Of a DNA stretch of 45,574 bases, positions 18,679-26,216 are shown piece by piece. The notes under the pieces are model-generated. The model made no database searches. It was not told where the DNA came from and worked only from the letters and a program-made list of their open reading frames with translations. The stretch spans positions 1 to 45,574 of the forward strand of contig CALMJG010000028.1 in the NCBI GenBank assembly GCA_937864195.1. The letters are read 5' to 3'. Source of the DNA: an uncultured Novosphingobium sp. (lineage in GTDB: Bacteria > Pseudomonadota > Alphaproteobacteria > Sphingomonadales > Sphingomonadaceae). How positions within the stretch are numbered: the stretch's first letter is position 1; each line of letters begins with the position of its first letter. The position numbers and the translations under genes are program-made.

Positions 18679-18809
18679 CGTCGTTATGCCGCATCCGGGC
18701 TTGCCGGTTGTGGACAAACTGGTGGATTACCTTTGATTCGATGAATCGAAGGGTGCAAGAAATAGACGATTAGCAAGTGTTGCATTCGCTTGCCGGACAG
18801 GAGAGCGCC
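18679..18809 (+). promoter_or_regulatory. ftsA-ftsZ spacer with GANTC palindrome
   Basis: This 131-bp gap is the only sizeable break in the cluster and probably holds a separate ftsZ promoter. At 18735-18747 the sequence GATTCGATGAATC contains two GANTC sites, the recognition sequence of the alphaproteobacterial cell-cycle methyltransferase CcrM. They lie inside the perfect inverted repeat TTCGAT-GA-ATCGAA (18737-18750). TGTGGACAA at 18709-18717 is one mismatch from a DnaA box. I could not assign a convincing -35/-10 pair. A strong ribosome binding site, AGGAG at 18799-18803, serves ftsZ. The sites are seen directly; control by CcrM is inferred from Caulobacter. Confidence 0.55.
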
Positions 18810-20447
18810 ATGAGCATCAATATCGGACCGCCCGCCGTCGAGGAGCTGCGCCCGCGCATCACCGTGATCGGGGTTGGCGGCGCCGGCGGCAACGCGATCG
18901 CGAACATGATCCAGGCGGGGATCGAGGGGGTCGACTTCGTCGTCGCCAATACCGATGCCCAGGCCCTGAACAATTCGATCGCCGAAAACCGCATTCAGCT
19001 GGGGCCGGACATCACCCAGGGCCTGGGTGCCGGATCGCGCCCAGAAGTCGGGCGCGCCGCGGCCGAGGAAACCATGGCCGAGATCGAGCGTGCGCTCGAA
19101 GGGGTGCACATGTGCTTCATCGCTGCAGGCATGGGCGGCGGCACGGGCACCGGCGCTGCTCCGGTCGTCGCCAAGCTGGCGCGCGAAAAGGGCGTGCTGA
19201 CCGTTGGCGTGGTGACCAAGCCGTTCCTGTTCGAAGGCACCCGGCGCATGCGCTCCGCCGAAGCCGGTATCGAGGAACTGCAGCGGCACGTCGACACGCT
19301 GATCGTCATTCCCAACCAGAACCTGTTCCTGATCGCCAAGGCCGAGACCACCTTCAAGGAGGCCTTCCAGCTCGCCGACGAGGTGCTTCAGCAGGGCGTC
19401 CGCTCGATCACCGACCTGATGGTCATGCCGGGTCTGATCAACCTCGACTTTGCCGACGTCCGCTCGGTCATGGCCGAGATGGGCAAGGCGATGATGGGCA
19501 CGGGCGAGGGCTCGGGCGAGAACCGTGCGCTCGAAGCCGCGGAAAAGGCGATTGCCAATCCGCTGCTCGATGGCGTCTCGATGCAGGGCGCCAAGGGCGT
19601 GATCATCTCGATCATCGGCGGCGAGGACATGAAGCTGCTGGAAGTCGACGAGGCTGCGAACCACATTCGCGAACTGGTCGATCCCAACGCGAACATCATC
19701 TGGGGCAGTGCGTTCAATCCCGACCTCCAGGGCAAGATCCGCGTATCGGTGGTTGCCACCGGGATCGAGCAGAGCGCCGAGCAGGCTGAAGAGGCGGGCC
19801 GTCCGTTCAGCCTGGGGGCCTCGCGCGGGCCGGCGCGGCCGCCGGTAGCGGCGCCTGCCGGCCAGCCGTTGTTCGAGCGCGGCGCATCCGCGCCGGCTCC
19901 GGTCGCGGCAGAACCCGAACCCCGGCCGGCGCCAGCGCCGGTGATGCAAAGCGAGCCGGAACCGGCTCCCGCTCCCGCGCTGTCGTCCGAAGATGGCGGC
20001 GAGGACTGGGGAACCCCTGCGCAGGCCGAGGGCGCTGCCGCAGACGAGCCGTTCGAGCTTGAACAGGAAGCAGGCGGCGCTGGCGGTGACGAACTGCTGC
20101 TTGATGCCTCGCGGCTGGTCAGCGGCGAGGCGTCGGCTCCCGAAGACGATGACGGCCAGCCGCGCCGCCGCCGCGGTCTGCTGGCACGGGGCGACGACAC
20201 GGGCGCAGCCGGTGGCCCGGCCAGCGCGGCCGAGCCGGAGGCTCCCGTTGCTCCTGCATCGCCTGCGCCGCGCGCACCCCGTCTTGGCGGGGGCAGCAGT
20301 GGCGGCGGTGCCACGCTGTTCGAGCGCATGGCCAACCTCTCGCGCGGGGGGCGTTCCGCCCAGTCCGAGGATGAGGACGAGGATGAAGGCGATTCGGGTC
20401 CGTCGATCTCGATCCCCCGGTTCCTCGGCCGCCAGAACAACCAGTAA
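18810..20447 (+). CDS. ftsZ: Cell division GTPase FtsZ
   Basis: FtsZ is the tubulin homologue that forms the Z ring. The 545-residue protein has the nucleotide loop VGGAGGNA near residue 23, the tubulin signature [12 protein letters not shown] near 106-117 and the T7 loop [11 protein letters not shown]. The globular core ends near residue 320. It is followed by an unusually long linker of about 210 residues, rich in Pro, Ala, Glu and Asp, and then the conserved C-terminal peptide [13 protein letters not shown], which binds FtsA and other partners. Long linkers are known in alphaproteobacterial FtsZ. ATG 18810 is chosen because of AGGAG 6 bp upstream and family alignment; an upstream in-frame ATG region at 18777 is less likely. 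Confidence 0.97.
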   Translation: MSINIGPPAVEELRPRITVIGVGGAGGNAIANMIQAGIEGVDFVVANTDAQALNNSIAENRIQLGPDITQGLGAGSRPEVGRAAAEETMAEIERALEGVHMCFIAAGMGGGTGTGAAPVVAKLAREKGVLTVGVVTKPFLFEGTRRMRSAEAGIEELQRHVDTLIVIPNQNLFLIAKAETTFKEAFQLADEVLQQGVRSITDLMVMPGLINLDFADVRSVMAEMGKAMMGTGEGSGENRALEAAEKAIANPLLDGVSMQGAKGVIISIIGGEDMKLLEVDEAANHIRELVDPNANIIWGSAFNPDLQGKIRVSVVATGIEQSAEQAEEAGRPFSLGASRGPARPPVAAPAGQPLFERGASAPAPVAAEPEPRPAPAPVMQSEPEPAPAPALSSEDGGEDWGTPAQAEGAAADEPFELEQEAGGAGGDELLLDASRLVSGEASAPEDDDGQPRRRRGLLARGDDTGAAGGPASAAEPEAPVAPASPAPRAPRLGGGSSGGGATLFERMANLSRGGRSAQSEDEDEDEGDSGPSISIPRFLGRQNNQ

Positions 20448-20547
20448 TCCGCACCCGTCCGGCTCGGCAAGGTCCGGTCCGTTCCAGTGCGGTTCAGGCG
20501 CAGGCACCATGGTGCGATCGGGCTCGATCGCTTAAGGTGCTGCAGGA

Positions 20548-22590
20548 TTGAACGACGCGGGAATGATCGTGACCATGCCGATTCGGGGCCAGGGAAGGGA
20601 ACGCGGGCGCCGCGCGCGGCTGTTGCTGGGCGGCGTGCTCGCCCTGGCCGTCGCTCCGGCGCTGCGGGCGCAGCAACTGGCCGCGTCGGGAATCAGCCAG
20701 CCGGTCGTCCAGGCCATTCCCGGCGGTGAGAGCGCGCGCCTCAACGCCGCGCTTTCGCGCCTTGCGAAGGACTCTCGCGATATAGCCGCCCTGATCGATG
20801 CGGGGCAGGCCTCGCTCGACCTCGGTGATGTCCAGGCGGCGATCGGGTTCTATCAGCGGGCCGACGCGATTGCGCCCGGCAATGGCCAAGTCAAGGGCGG
20901 CCTCGCCGCAGCCTACGTCCAGGCCGAAGATCCGCTGAGCGCGATTCCTCTGTTCGATGAAGCTGCGAAAGGCGGGCCGCTCGACCCGCAGCGGCTGTCT
21001 GACCGCGCGCTGGCCTATGATCTGGTCGGCGATGCTGTCACCGCGCAGCAGTTTTACCGCCAGGCACTGGCCGTCCGGCAGGATGACGAGACGATCCGGC
21101 GACTCGCGCTGAGCCAGGCCATTTCCGGTGACAAGCGCGGCATGGAAATCACGCTGGCGCCGCTGCTGCAAAAGCAGGACAAATCGTCGTGGCGCACCCG
21201 CGCCTTCGCGCTCGCGATCGTCGGCCAGGCGGAAGAGGCAGAGGCGATCGCCCGCTCCACCCTGCCGGCCGACATGGCCGGGGCGATTGCGGCCTACCTG
21301 CGCTTCATGCCGCGGCTCACTCCCTCGCAGCAGGCGGCGGCCGCAAACCTCGGCCGGTTTCCGCGCGCGGCGGACATCGGGATCGATGACCCTCGCTTTG
21401 CCCAGTATGCGCGGCCGCGCACGGTTCTGGCCAGCGCCAGCCAGTCGCTGACGCCCGCCGGCGTGCCGCTGGGGGCCCGGCCCGAGAGCCGCCAGTCGCG
21501 GCGCGAGCGGGAGCAGGCGGCCAAGACTGCCGCCAAGACTGCGGCCAAGACTGGGGCCAGGCCGGGCAAGGCCGAGCCGCGTCCGGTCCAGGTGGCTGCG
21601 ACAGCTCCGCCCGATCCTCGCCCGGGCCGGGAGACGGTCCTCGCTTCTCCGCCCCCGCCCATCAGCGCGCCGACGTCGGCTCCAATTCCGCCCAGGGTCG
21701 CGCTTGCTCCCGTCCCGGCGCCGGCTCCGGTCAAGGTCGCTTCGGCACCGACACCGGCACCGGCACCGGCACCGGCCCCCGCACCGGCGCCATCAGGCCC
21801 GATCCCTGCGCCCGGTTTCGGCTCGCTGGACGGCACCGGTGGCAAGGCCGCATCCAGCTTCGACCTTCGGCAGGTTCCTGCTGCGCCCGTGCAGGCGGCC
21901 CCGGCAGTCGCGCCCCCAGCCGCCGCTTCCGCGCCGGTGCAGGCCAGCGCGCCGGTCGAACTGCCCGCCGTGCCGCCGGTGAAGGCCGCGCCGCCTCCGG
22001 TGACCAGGTCCGCGCCGCCAAAGGCCGCCTCGCCTGCGCCGCGCCCGCGCCAGCTTGCGGACGTCTTCGCCGATCTCACGCCGCCCAGCCGCCAGGCCGA
22101 AGCGGCGGCCGGCGCGGTCGACGTGCGGCGGATCAAGCCGGTGCGGGTCGAAACCCCCGAATCGCTCGCAAAGGCTTGCGAACCCGCTCCCGATCCCAAG
22201 GCCAGGGGTGCCAAGGCCGCGCCAAAGGGCAAGCAGCCGGTCGCGCGCCCCGCCAAGGGCGCCGCTGCGACCCAGTGCGTCGACGTCAAGAAGCCAGCCG
22301 CGCCCAGCCACCCCAGTCGGATCTGGGTGCAGGTGGCGACCGGGCGCGATCGCAAGGCGCTCGCTTTCGACTGGCGGCGGATGCTCAAGGACGAGCCTGC
22401 CGCGCTTGGTGGCCGCAAGGGCTTTACCAGTGCCTGGGGCCAGACCAATCGCCTGCTGACCGGCCCGTTCGACACCGAGGCCGCGGCCAACGCCTTCATC
22501 GGCAAGCTGAAAAAGGCCGGCGTGAACGGCAGCTTCCTCTGGACCAGTCCGGCTGGACAGGTGGTCGACGCCGTCGCGGCAGGGGGCTAG
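20548..22590 (+). CDS. Secreted TPR and SPOR-domain protein
   Basis: A basic N-terminus and hydrophobic stretch (RARLLLGGVLALAVAPALRA) form a likely signal peptide. Residues ~60-200 contain TPR-like helices (AALIDAGQASLDLGDVQAAI, GFYQRADAIAPGNGQVKGGL). Residues ~290-540 are low-complexity Pro/Ala, including three KTAA-type repeats. Residues ~590-675 form a SPOR domain (RIWVQVATGRDRKALAFDW; LTGPFDTEAAANAFIGKL). SPOR domains bind septal glycan stripped of stem peptides, so a periplasmic septum-associated role is inferred, supported by its place 100 bp after ftsZ. The exact product is unknown. The TTG at 20548 has AAGGTG 8 bp upstream; ATGs at 20563 and 20575 are alternative starts and would keep the signal peptide. 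Confidence 0.75.
   Translation: MNDAGMIVTMPIRGQGRERGRRARLLLGGVLALAVAPALRAQQLAASGISQPVVQAIPGGESARLNAALSRLAKDSRDIAALIDAGQASLDLGDVQAAIGFYQRADAIAPGNGQVKGGLAAAYVQAEDPLSAIPLFDEAAKGGPLDPQRLSDRALAYDLVGDAVTAQQFYRQALAVRQDDETIRRLALSQAISGDKRGMEITLAPLLQKQDKSSWRTRAFALAIVGQAEEAEAIARSTLPADMAGAIAAYLRFMPRLTPSQQAAAANLGRFPRAADIGIDDPRFAQYARPRTVLASASQSLTPAGVPLGARPESRQSRREREQAAKTAAKTAAKTGARPGKAEPRPVQVAATAPPDPRPGRETVLASPPPPISAPTSAPIPPRVALAPVPAPAPVKVASAPTPAPAPAPAPAPAPSGPIPAPGFGSLDGTGGKAASSFDLRQVPAAPVQAAPAVAPPAAASAPVQASAPVELPAVPPVKAAPPPVTRSAPPKAASPAPRPRQLADVFADLTPPSRQAEAAAGAVDVRRIKPVRVETPESLAKACEPAPDPKARGAKAAPKGKQPVARPAKGAAATQCVDVKKPAAPSHPSRIWVQVATGRDRKALAFDWRRMLKDEPAALGGRKGFTSAWGQTNRLLTGPFDTEAAANAFIGKLKKAGVNGSFLWTSPAGQVVDAVAAGG
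21523..21558 (+). repeat. Three 12-bp tandem repeats in the TPR/SPOR gene
   Basis: AAGACTGCCGCC, AAGACTGCGGCC and AAGACTGGGGCC follow one another and encode KTAA-KTAA-KTGA in the linker. They are seen directly. Such in-frame repeats can change copy number without breaking the gene. Confidence 0.8.
21746..21787 (+). repeat. CACCGG hexamer tract in the TPR/SPOR gene
   Basis: Seven consecutive hexamers, five of them exactly CACCGG (four in a row at 21752-21775) and two diverged, encode an Ala-Pro run in the linker. Copy number changes would only alter linker length. Confidence 0.8.
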
Positions 22591-22751
22591 GTTCTGGCGC
22601 GCTGCCCGGCCCACTCCGTTTTTTCCACACCTTGTGAACAGGCAAGCCGAGTTTTGCGCAGGCGCGTCGATGGGGGTCATTGTCGCGGCGGGCGCGCCAA
22701 TGCATCCAGCACCCATATCGCGATCACCGCGATGGAGCCGTACAGGGCCGG

Positions 22752-23255
22752 ATGATGCACAGCAGGGAATTTGAGCGCGAAGAGGATGCGGCTCCGGTCG
22801 ACATGCTTGCCTCCCTGTTCGAGGCGCGCGGCTGGCCGTGCGAATTCGTGGCTGAGGACGAAATTTCAGGCGAAATCAAGGGTTCCTGGGCCAGCTATAC
22901 CCTGCGCGGGGTCTGGCGGCGCGAGGATCACGTGCTGCAGCTGCTGTGCCTGCCGGACATCCGCGTGCCCGAGGACAAGCGCCCGGCGATGTGGGAACTG
23001 CTGGCGCTGGTCAACGAACAGCTGTGGGTCGGGCACTTCGACATGTGGTCGAACGGCTCCGTCCTGCTCTATCGCCACGGCCTGCTGCTGGGTGACGAGG
23101 GCTTGCTGAGCCTCGCCCAGGCCCAGGTCGCGGTCGAGGCCGCGGTCGAGGAATGCGACCGGTTCTATCCCGCCTTCCAGTTCGTCCTGTGGGGTGACAA
23201 GACCCCGGCAGAGGCGCTTGCCAGCTCGATGGTGGACGCCGCCGGCGAAGCCTGA
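22752..23255 (+). CDS. YbjN domain-containing protein
   Basis: The 167-residue cytoplasmic protein fits the YbjN family (type III secretion chaperone-like fold): an N-terminal DMLASLFEARGWPCEFVAED, a central beta region with LQLLCLPDIRVPEDKRPA, then WELLALVNEQLWVGHFDMW and a C-terminal helix ending ECDRFYPAFQFVLW. The molecular function of this family is unclear. The tandem ATGs at 22752 and 22755 begin the family-like part; an open extension to 22680 lacks similarity and ribosome binding site support. It ends 37 bp before proC, so the two are probably one transcript, an arrangement I recall from other alphaproteobacteria. Confidence 0.8.
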   Translation: MMHSREFEREEDAAPVDMLASLFEARGWPCEFVAEDEISGEIKGSWASYTLRGVWRREDHVLQLLCLPDIRVPEDKRPAMWELLALVNEQLWVGHFDMWSNGSVLLYRHGLLLGDEGLLSLAQAQVAVEAAVEECDRFYPAFQFVLWGDKTPAEALASSMVDAAGEA

Positions 23256-23292
23256 CAAAGCGGCCCTGTCATTTCAGGCAGGAACAGACGCA

Positions 23293-24084
23293 GTGAATTC
23301 GATCCTCATCTTCGGTTGCGGCAACATGGGCGGGGCGATGCTCGCCGGCTGGCTGCGGGGCGGGCTGGACCCGGCGCGTTTCACCGTGGTCGACCCTTAC
23401 CTGGAGTCGGTCCCAGCCGGCGTGACCCTGCTGCGCGAGGCGCCCGCCGGGCAATTCGGCACGGTGATCCTGGGGATCAAGCCGCAGATGCTCGATGAAG
23501 CCGCGCCGGTCCTGGCGCCGCTGGCAGGACCGGGAGCCGTGCTGGTATCGATGCTGGCCGGGGTCGAACTGGCAAGTCTCGCCGCGCGCTTGCCGGATGC
23601 CGGGGCGCTGGTGCGGGTCATGCCCAACCTAGCCGCCGCGATCGGCAAGTCGCCCATCGCCCTGTTCGGGCAGGGCCTGGACGAGGCACAGCGCGGCGCG
23701 CTCGATGGGCTGATGGCGCCGCTCGGCACGCCGGAGTGGCTGGCGGACGAGGGCCAACTGGATGCCGTGACCGCGCTTGCCGGGTCGGGTCCGGCCTTCG
23801 TCTACCGCTTCATTGATGCACTCGCCGCCGCCGGGGCGGAGCTGGGGCTGGAGCCGGACCAGGCACAGCGCCTGGCCCTCGCCATGGTCGAAGGGGCCAG
23901 CGCGCTTGCCGCATCGTCACAGGACTCGCCAGCCGAACTCGCCCGCAAGGTGACAAGCCCGGGCGGAACGACCGCAGCGGGGCTTGCCGTGCTTGATGCG
24001 GACCAGGCGATGGCGCGCCTGATCGAGGCGACCTTGCGCGCGGCGCGCGATCGCGGCGCCGAACTGGCCCGGGCCGCGCGCTGA
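23293..24084 (+). CDS. proC: Pyrroline-5-carboxylate reductase
   Basis: ProC reduces 1-pyrroline-5-carboxylate to L-proline with NAD(P)H, the last step of proline synthesis. The 263-residue protein begins ILIFGCGNMGGAMLAGW (Rossmann motif, residues 4-20) and has VRVMPNLAAAIGKSP, the active-site segment ALAGSGPAFVYRFIDALA and VTSPGGTTAAGLAVLD, all family signatures. GTG 23293 is preferred, with AGGA at 23280-23283, because the upstream extension overlaps the preceding gene. Together with proB at 27.4 kb, two proline steps lie in this window. Confidence 0.94.
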   Translation: MNSILIFGCGNMGGAMLAGWLRGGLDPARFTVVDPYLESVPAGVTLLREAPAGQFGTVILGIKPQMLDEAAPVLAPLAGPGAVLVSMLAGVELASLAARLPDAGALVRVMPNLAAAIGKSPIALFGQGLDEAQRGALDGLMAPLGTPEWLADEGQLDAVTALAGSGPAFVYRFIDALAAAGAELGLEPDQAQRLALAMVEGASALAASSQDSPAELARKVTSPGGTTAAGLAVLDADQAMARLIEATLRAARDRGAELARAAR

Positions 24085-24135
24085 TCCGCCGCGCCGCGAT
24101 CGTATCCAATTGTAACAGGTTCCCGGTTTCGCTTG

Positions 24136-24198
24136 AAAGCAGGGGGCTTTGCCCCGATATTCAGGACTAGCGCCCCGCCTTTGGGGCAAAGGGAGTTG
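24136..24198 (+). promoter_or_regulatory. Structured 5' leader of the BI-1 gene, ybhL-leader-like
   Basis: The leader has hairpin GGGGC-TTT-GCCCC (24143-24155) and, next to the start codon, CCTTTG-GGG-CAAAGG (24178-24192), whose 3' arm runs into the Shine-Dalgarno GGGAG (24191-24195). GCCCC at 24172-24176 can also pair with GGGGC at 24183-24187. CTTTGCCCC (24147-24155) is an exact complement of GGGGCAAAG (24183-24191), so a long-range fold excludes the two local hairpins. From memory, a ybhL leader motif of unknown function is described upstream of BI-1/YbhL genes in alphaproteobacteria; I think this is a member, but a covariance search is needed. A switch in translation is inference. Confidence 0.55.
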
Positions 24199-24202
24199 TG
24201 AA

Positions 24203-24946
24203 ATGTCGATCTGGAACGAACCCCGGCCCGGAACCACCGGCCTCGGCGCGTCTCCGATGCTCAACGGCCAGTCGATGGGTGCGCAAGCGCTCGACGATGG
24301 CCTGCGCCGGCACATGCTGTCGATCTACAACTACATGGCCTCGGGCGTGCTGCTTTCGGGCATCATCGCGCTGGTGTTCGCCCAGTCGGGCATGGCGCAG
24401 CAGATGTTCGGTTCGCCGCTCGGCTGGATTGTCCAGCTTGCGCCGCTCGGTTTCGTGCTGGCGATGAGCTTCGGCCTCAACCGCATGCAGACCTCCACGC
24501 TGCAGATCCTGTTCTGGTCGTTCTGCGCGGTGATGGGCCTGTCGCTGTCCTTCATCTTCCTGGTCTACACCGGTGGGTCGATCGCCACGGCGTTCTTCTC
24601 GGCGGCGGGCGGCTTTGCGGGTCTCAGCCTCTATGGCTACACCACCAAGCGCGACATGACCGGCATGGGCAGCTTTCTGATCATGGGCCTGATCGGCCTG
24701 ATCATCGCCTCGATCATCAACATCTTCCTGCAGTCGCCGGGGCTCTACTGGGCGATCAGCGCGCTGGGCGTGCTGATCTTCGCGGGGCTCACTGCCTATG
24801 ACACGCAGAAGTTGAAGGAACAGTACGTCTACGTTCGCGGCACCGACATGGCGGGCAAGGCCGTGGTGATGGGGGCGCTGAACCTGTACCTCGATTTCAT
24901 CAACATGTTCCTCTATCTGCTGCGCTTCCTCGGCGACCGCCGCTGA
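24203..24946 (+). CDS. Bax inhibitor-1/YccA family membrane protein
   Basis: The 247-residue protein has a hydrophilic N-terminus of about 35 residues and then seven hydrophobic helices, as in the BI-1 (TMBIM) family. Family marks include GLNRMQTSTLQILFW after helix 2 and, near the C-terminus, FAGLTAYDTQKLKEQY, whose aspartate belongs to the di-aspartyl region linked to pH-sensitive Ca2+ leak in BsYetJ. Bacterial members (YbhL, YccA) are inner-membrane proteins; YccA interacts with FtsH in E. coli. ATG 24203 follows GGGAG at 24191-24195. It stands alone between a structured leader and a strong terminator. Confidence 0.9.
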   Translation: MSIWNEPRPGTTGLGASPMLNGQSMGAQALDDGLRRHMLSIYNYMASGVLLSGIIALVFAQSGMAQQMFGSPLGWIVQLAPLGFVLAMSFGLNRMQTSTLQILFWSFCAVMGLSLSFIFLVYTGGSIATAFFSAAGGFAGLSLYGYTTKRDMTGMGSFLIMGLIGLIIASIINIFLQSPGLYWAISALGVLIFAGLTAYDTQKLKEQYVYVRGTDMAGKAVVMGALNLYLDFINMFLYLLRFLGDRR

Positions 24947-24966
24947 GCGTTGACGACGAACTGAAC

Positions 24967-25006
24967 AATGCCCGGTGCGAGCAGGCTCGCGCCGGGCATT
25001 TCATTT
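24967..25006 (+). terminator. Rho-independent terminator after the BI-1 gene
   Basis: AATGCCCGG-T-GCGAG pairs with CTCGC-G-CCGGGCATT around a CAGG loop (24967-25000), a stem of 15 pairs including one G-U, followed by a T-rich tail TTCATTT. It begins about 20 bp after the stop codon. Confidence 0.85.
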
Positions 25007-25092
25007 GCGGCGAAAAAGGGTTAATGGTCTGAAAACCCGGCACCGGAGCGTCAGCGGGGCGCGCGGGCCGGCCAGGTTATAGGGCGGGTACA

Positions 25093-25797
25093 ATGGGCGC
25101 ACAGATCAAGCGCACGATCCTTGTTGGCGGAGTGGCCGTTACGCTGAGCCTGCTGGCAGCCTGCGGGCCGAAAAGCACGCCCCCGCCGCCGCCCCCGCCA
25201 CCTCCGCCGCCGGTCGCGATCGTGATCCCGCCGCGGCCGCTTCCGCCGCTGGGCGCTGGTCCGGCCCTGGTGGTGCCGCTCGTCGGTCCGGACGGCGTGC
25301 GCCAGACGGTCAATGCCAAGCTCGGCACCGGGCAGACGGTGTGGAACCTGCGTTCGGCCTACAACGTCGCCGCACTCAACTGCATGAAGCCGCAGCACGC
25401 CGAGATCCTGACCGGCTACAAGGCGTTCCTGAAGACCCACAAAAAGGGTCTCGCGGCCGCCAACAAGCAGGTCGACAGCGACTTTCGCGCACAATACGGC
25501 GCGGCCTTCGTTCGCCCGCGCGAAGCCTACATGACCAAGGTCTACAACTACTTCGCCTATCCCGCCACGATCGACAATTTCTGCGATGCGGCGCTGGTCA
25601 TGGCGCGCGAATCGCTGGTGACGAAGCCGGCGGAACTGAACGCCTTCTCGGTCCGCAACCTGACCATGCTCGATCACGTGTTCGAGACTTTCTTCCGCTC
25701 TTACGAACAGTATCAGAGCAACCTGGCCGCCTGGGACGCCAAGTACGGCCAGCCCGCCGGCCCGGTCAGCGCAGCGGTGGCGCCCGCCCCGCGGTAA
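25093..25797 (+). CDS. Proline-rich lipoprotein of unknown function
   Basis: The 234-residue product has a signal peptide with lipobox LLAAC (cysteine at about residue 24), so it should be lipidated. Eleven consecutive prolines (after KST) follow directly, probably a stalk near the membrane and a likely EF-P-dependent stretch. The remainder is a helical domain with two cysteines (NCMKPQHAEI and NFCDAALVMA) that may form a disulfide. I do not recognise the domain; similar lipoproteins occur in sphingomonads, from memory. It lies between the BI-1 terminator and tRNA-Ala. Confidence 0.8.
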   Translation: MGAQIKRTILVGGVAVTLSLLAACGPKSTPPPPPPPPPPPVAIVIPPRPLPPLGAGPALVVPLVGPDGVRQTVNAKLGTGQTVWNLRSAYNVAALNCMKPQHAEILTGYKAFLKTHKKGLAAANKQVDSDFRAQYGAAFVRPREAYMTKVYNYFAYPATIDNFCDAALVMARESLVTKPAELNAFSVRNLTMLDHVFETFFRSYEQYQSNLAAWDAKYGQPAGPVSAAVAPAPR

Positions 25798-25907
25798 GGC
25801 ACGGGCAAAGTGGGCTGAGTGGCAATTTAGCTCTTTCAAGGGCGCGGACCTTTCGCTAAGGGGGCCGCTCCCGCGGGCGCCTGGCGCCCCCGGAACTGCA
25901 CTGGAAC

Positions 25908-25983
<76 letters not shown>

Positions 25984-26120
25984 GTGTACTGATAATTGCC
26001 ACATCCCGGCCTGCGAACGGCAGCTTTCTGCGCTTCCGGTGCTCACGACCCTGATGGTCGCTGCGCGCCGGTTCTCGAAATCCACCATTCTCGGCTCGGG
26101 CTGAGGCAATTCTCAGCACA

Positions 26121-26160
26121 CTGGCCAATCCTTTCTGGCCGATCCTTTCTGGTCAGTCCT
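26121..26160 (+). repeat. 14-bp imperfect tandem repeat
   Basis: CTGGCCAATCCTTT (26121-26134), CTGGCCGATCCTTT (26135-26148) and a partial third copy CTGGTCAGTCCT lie in the 233-bp spacer between tRNA-Ala and obgE. No gene or clear promoter is seen in that spacer. Confidence 0.7.
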
Positions 26161-26216
26161 GTCGTTGCCGCAATCCCGCGCGCGACATTTTCCGCTCAAG
26201 CCGCTAAGCTGAACCC

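Noticed and set aside
18709..18717. DnaA box ahead of ftsZ
   Set aside because: TGTGGACAA has one mismatch to the consensus and stands alone, so it is not evidence for DnaA control.
22621..22629. TTTTCCACA, an exact match to the DnaA box consensus
   Set aside because: A rough estimate gives nearly one such match by chance in a window of this size, and no cluster of boxes or AT-rich unwinding region is near. It is not an origin.
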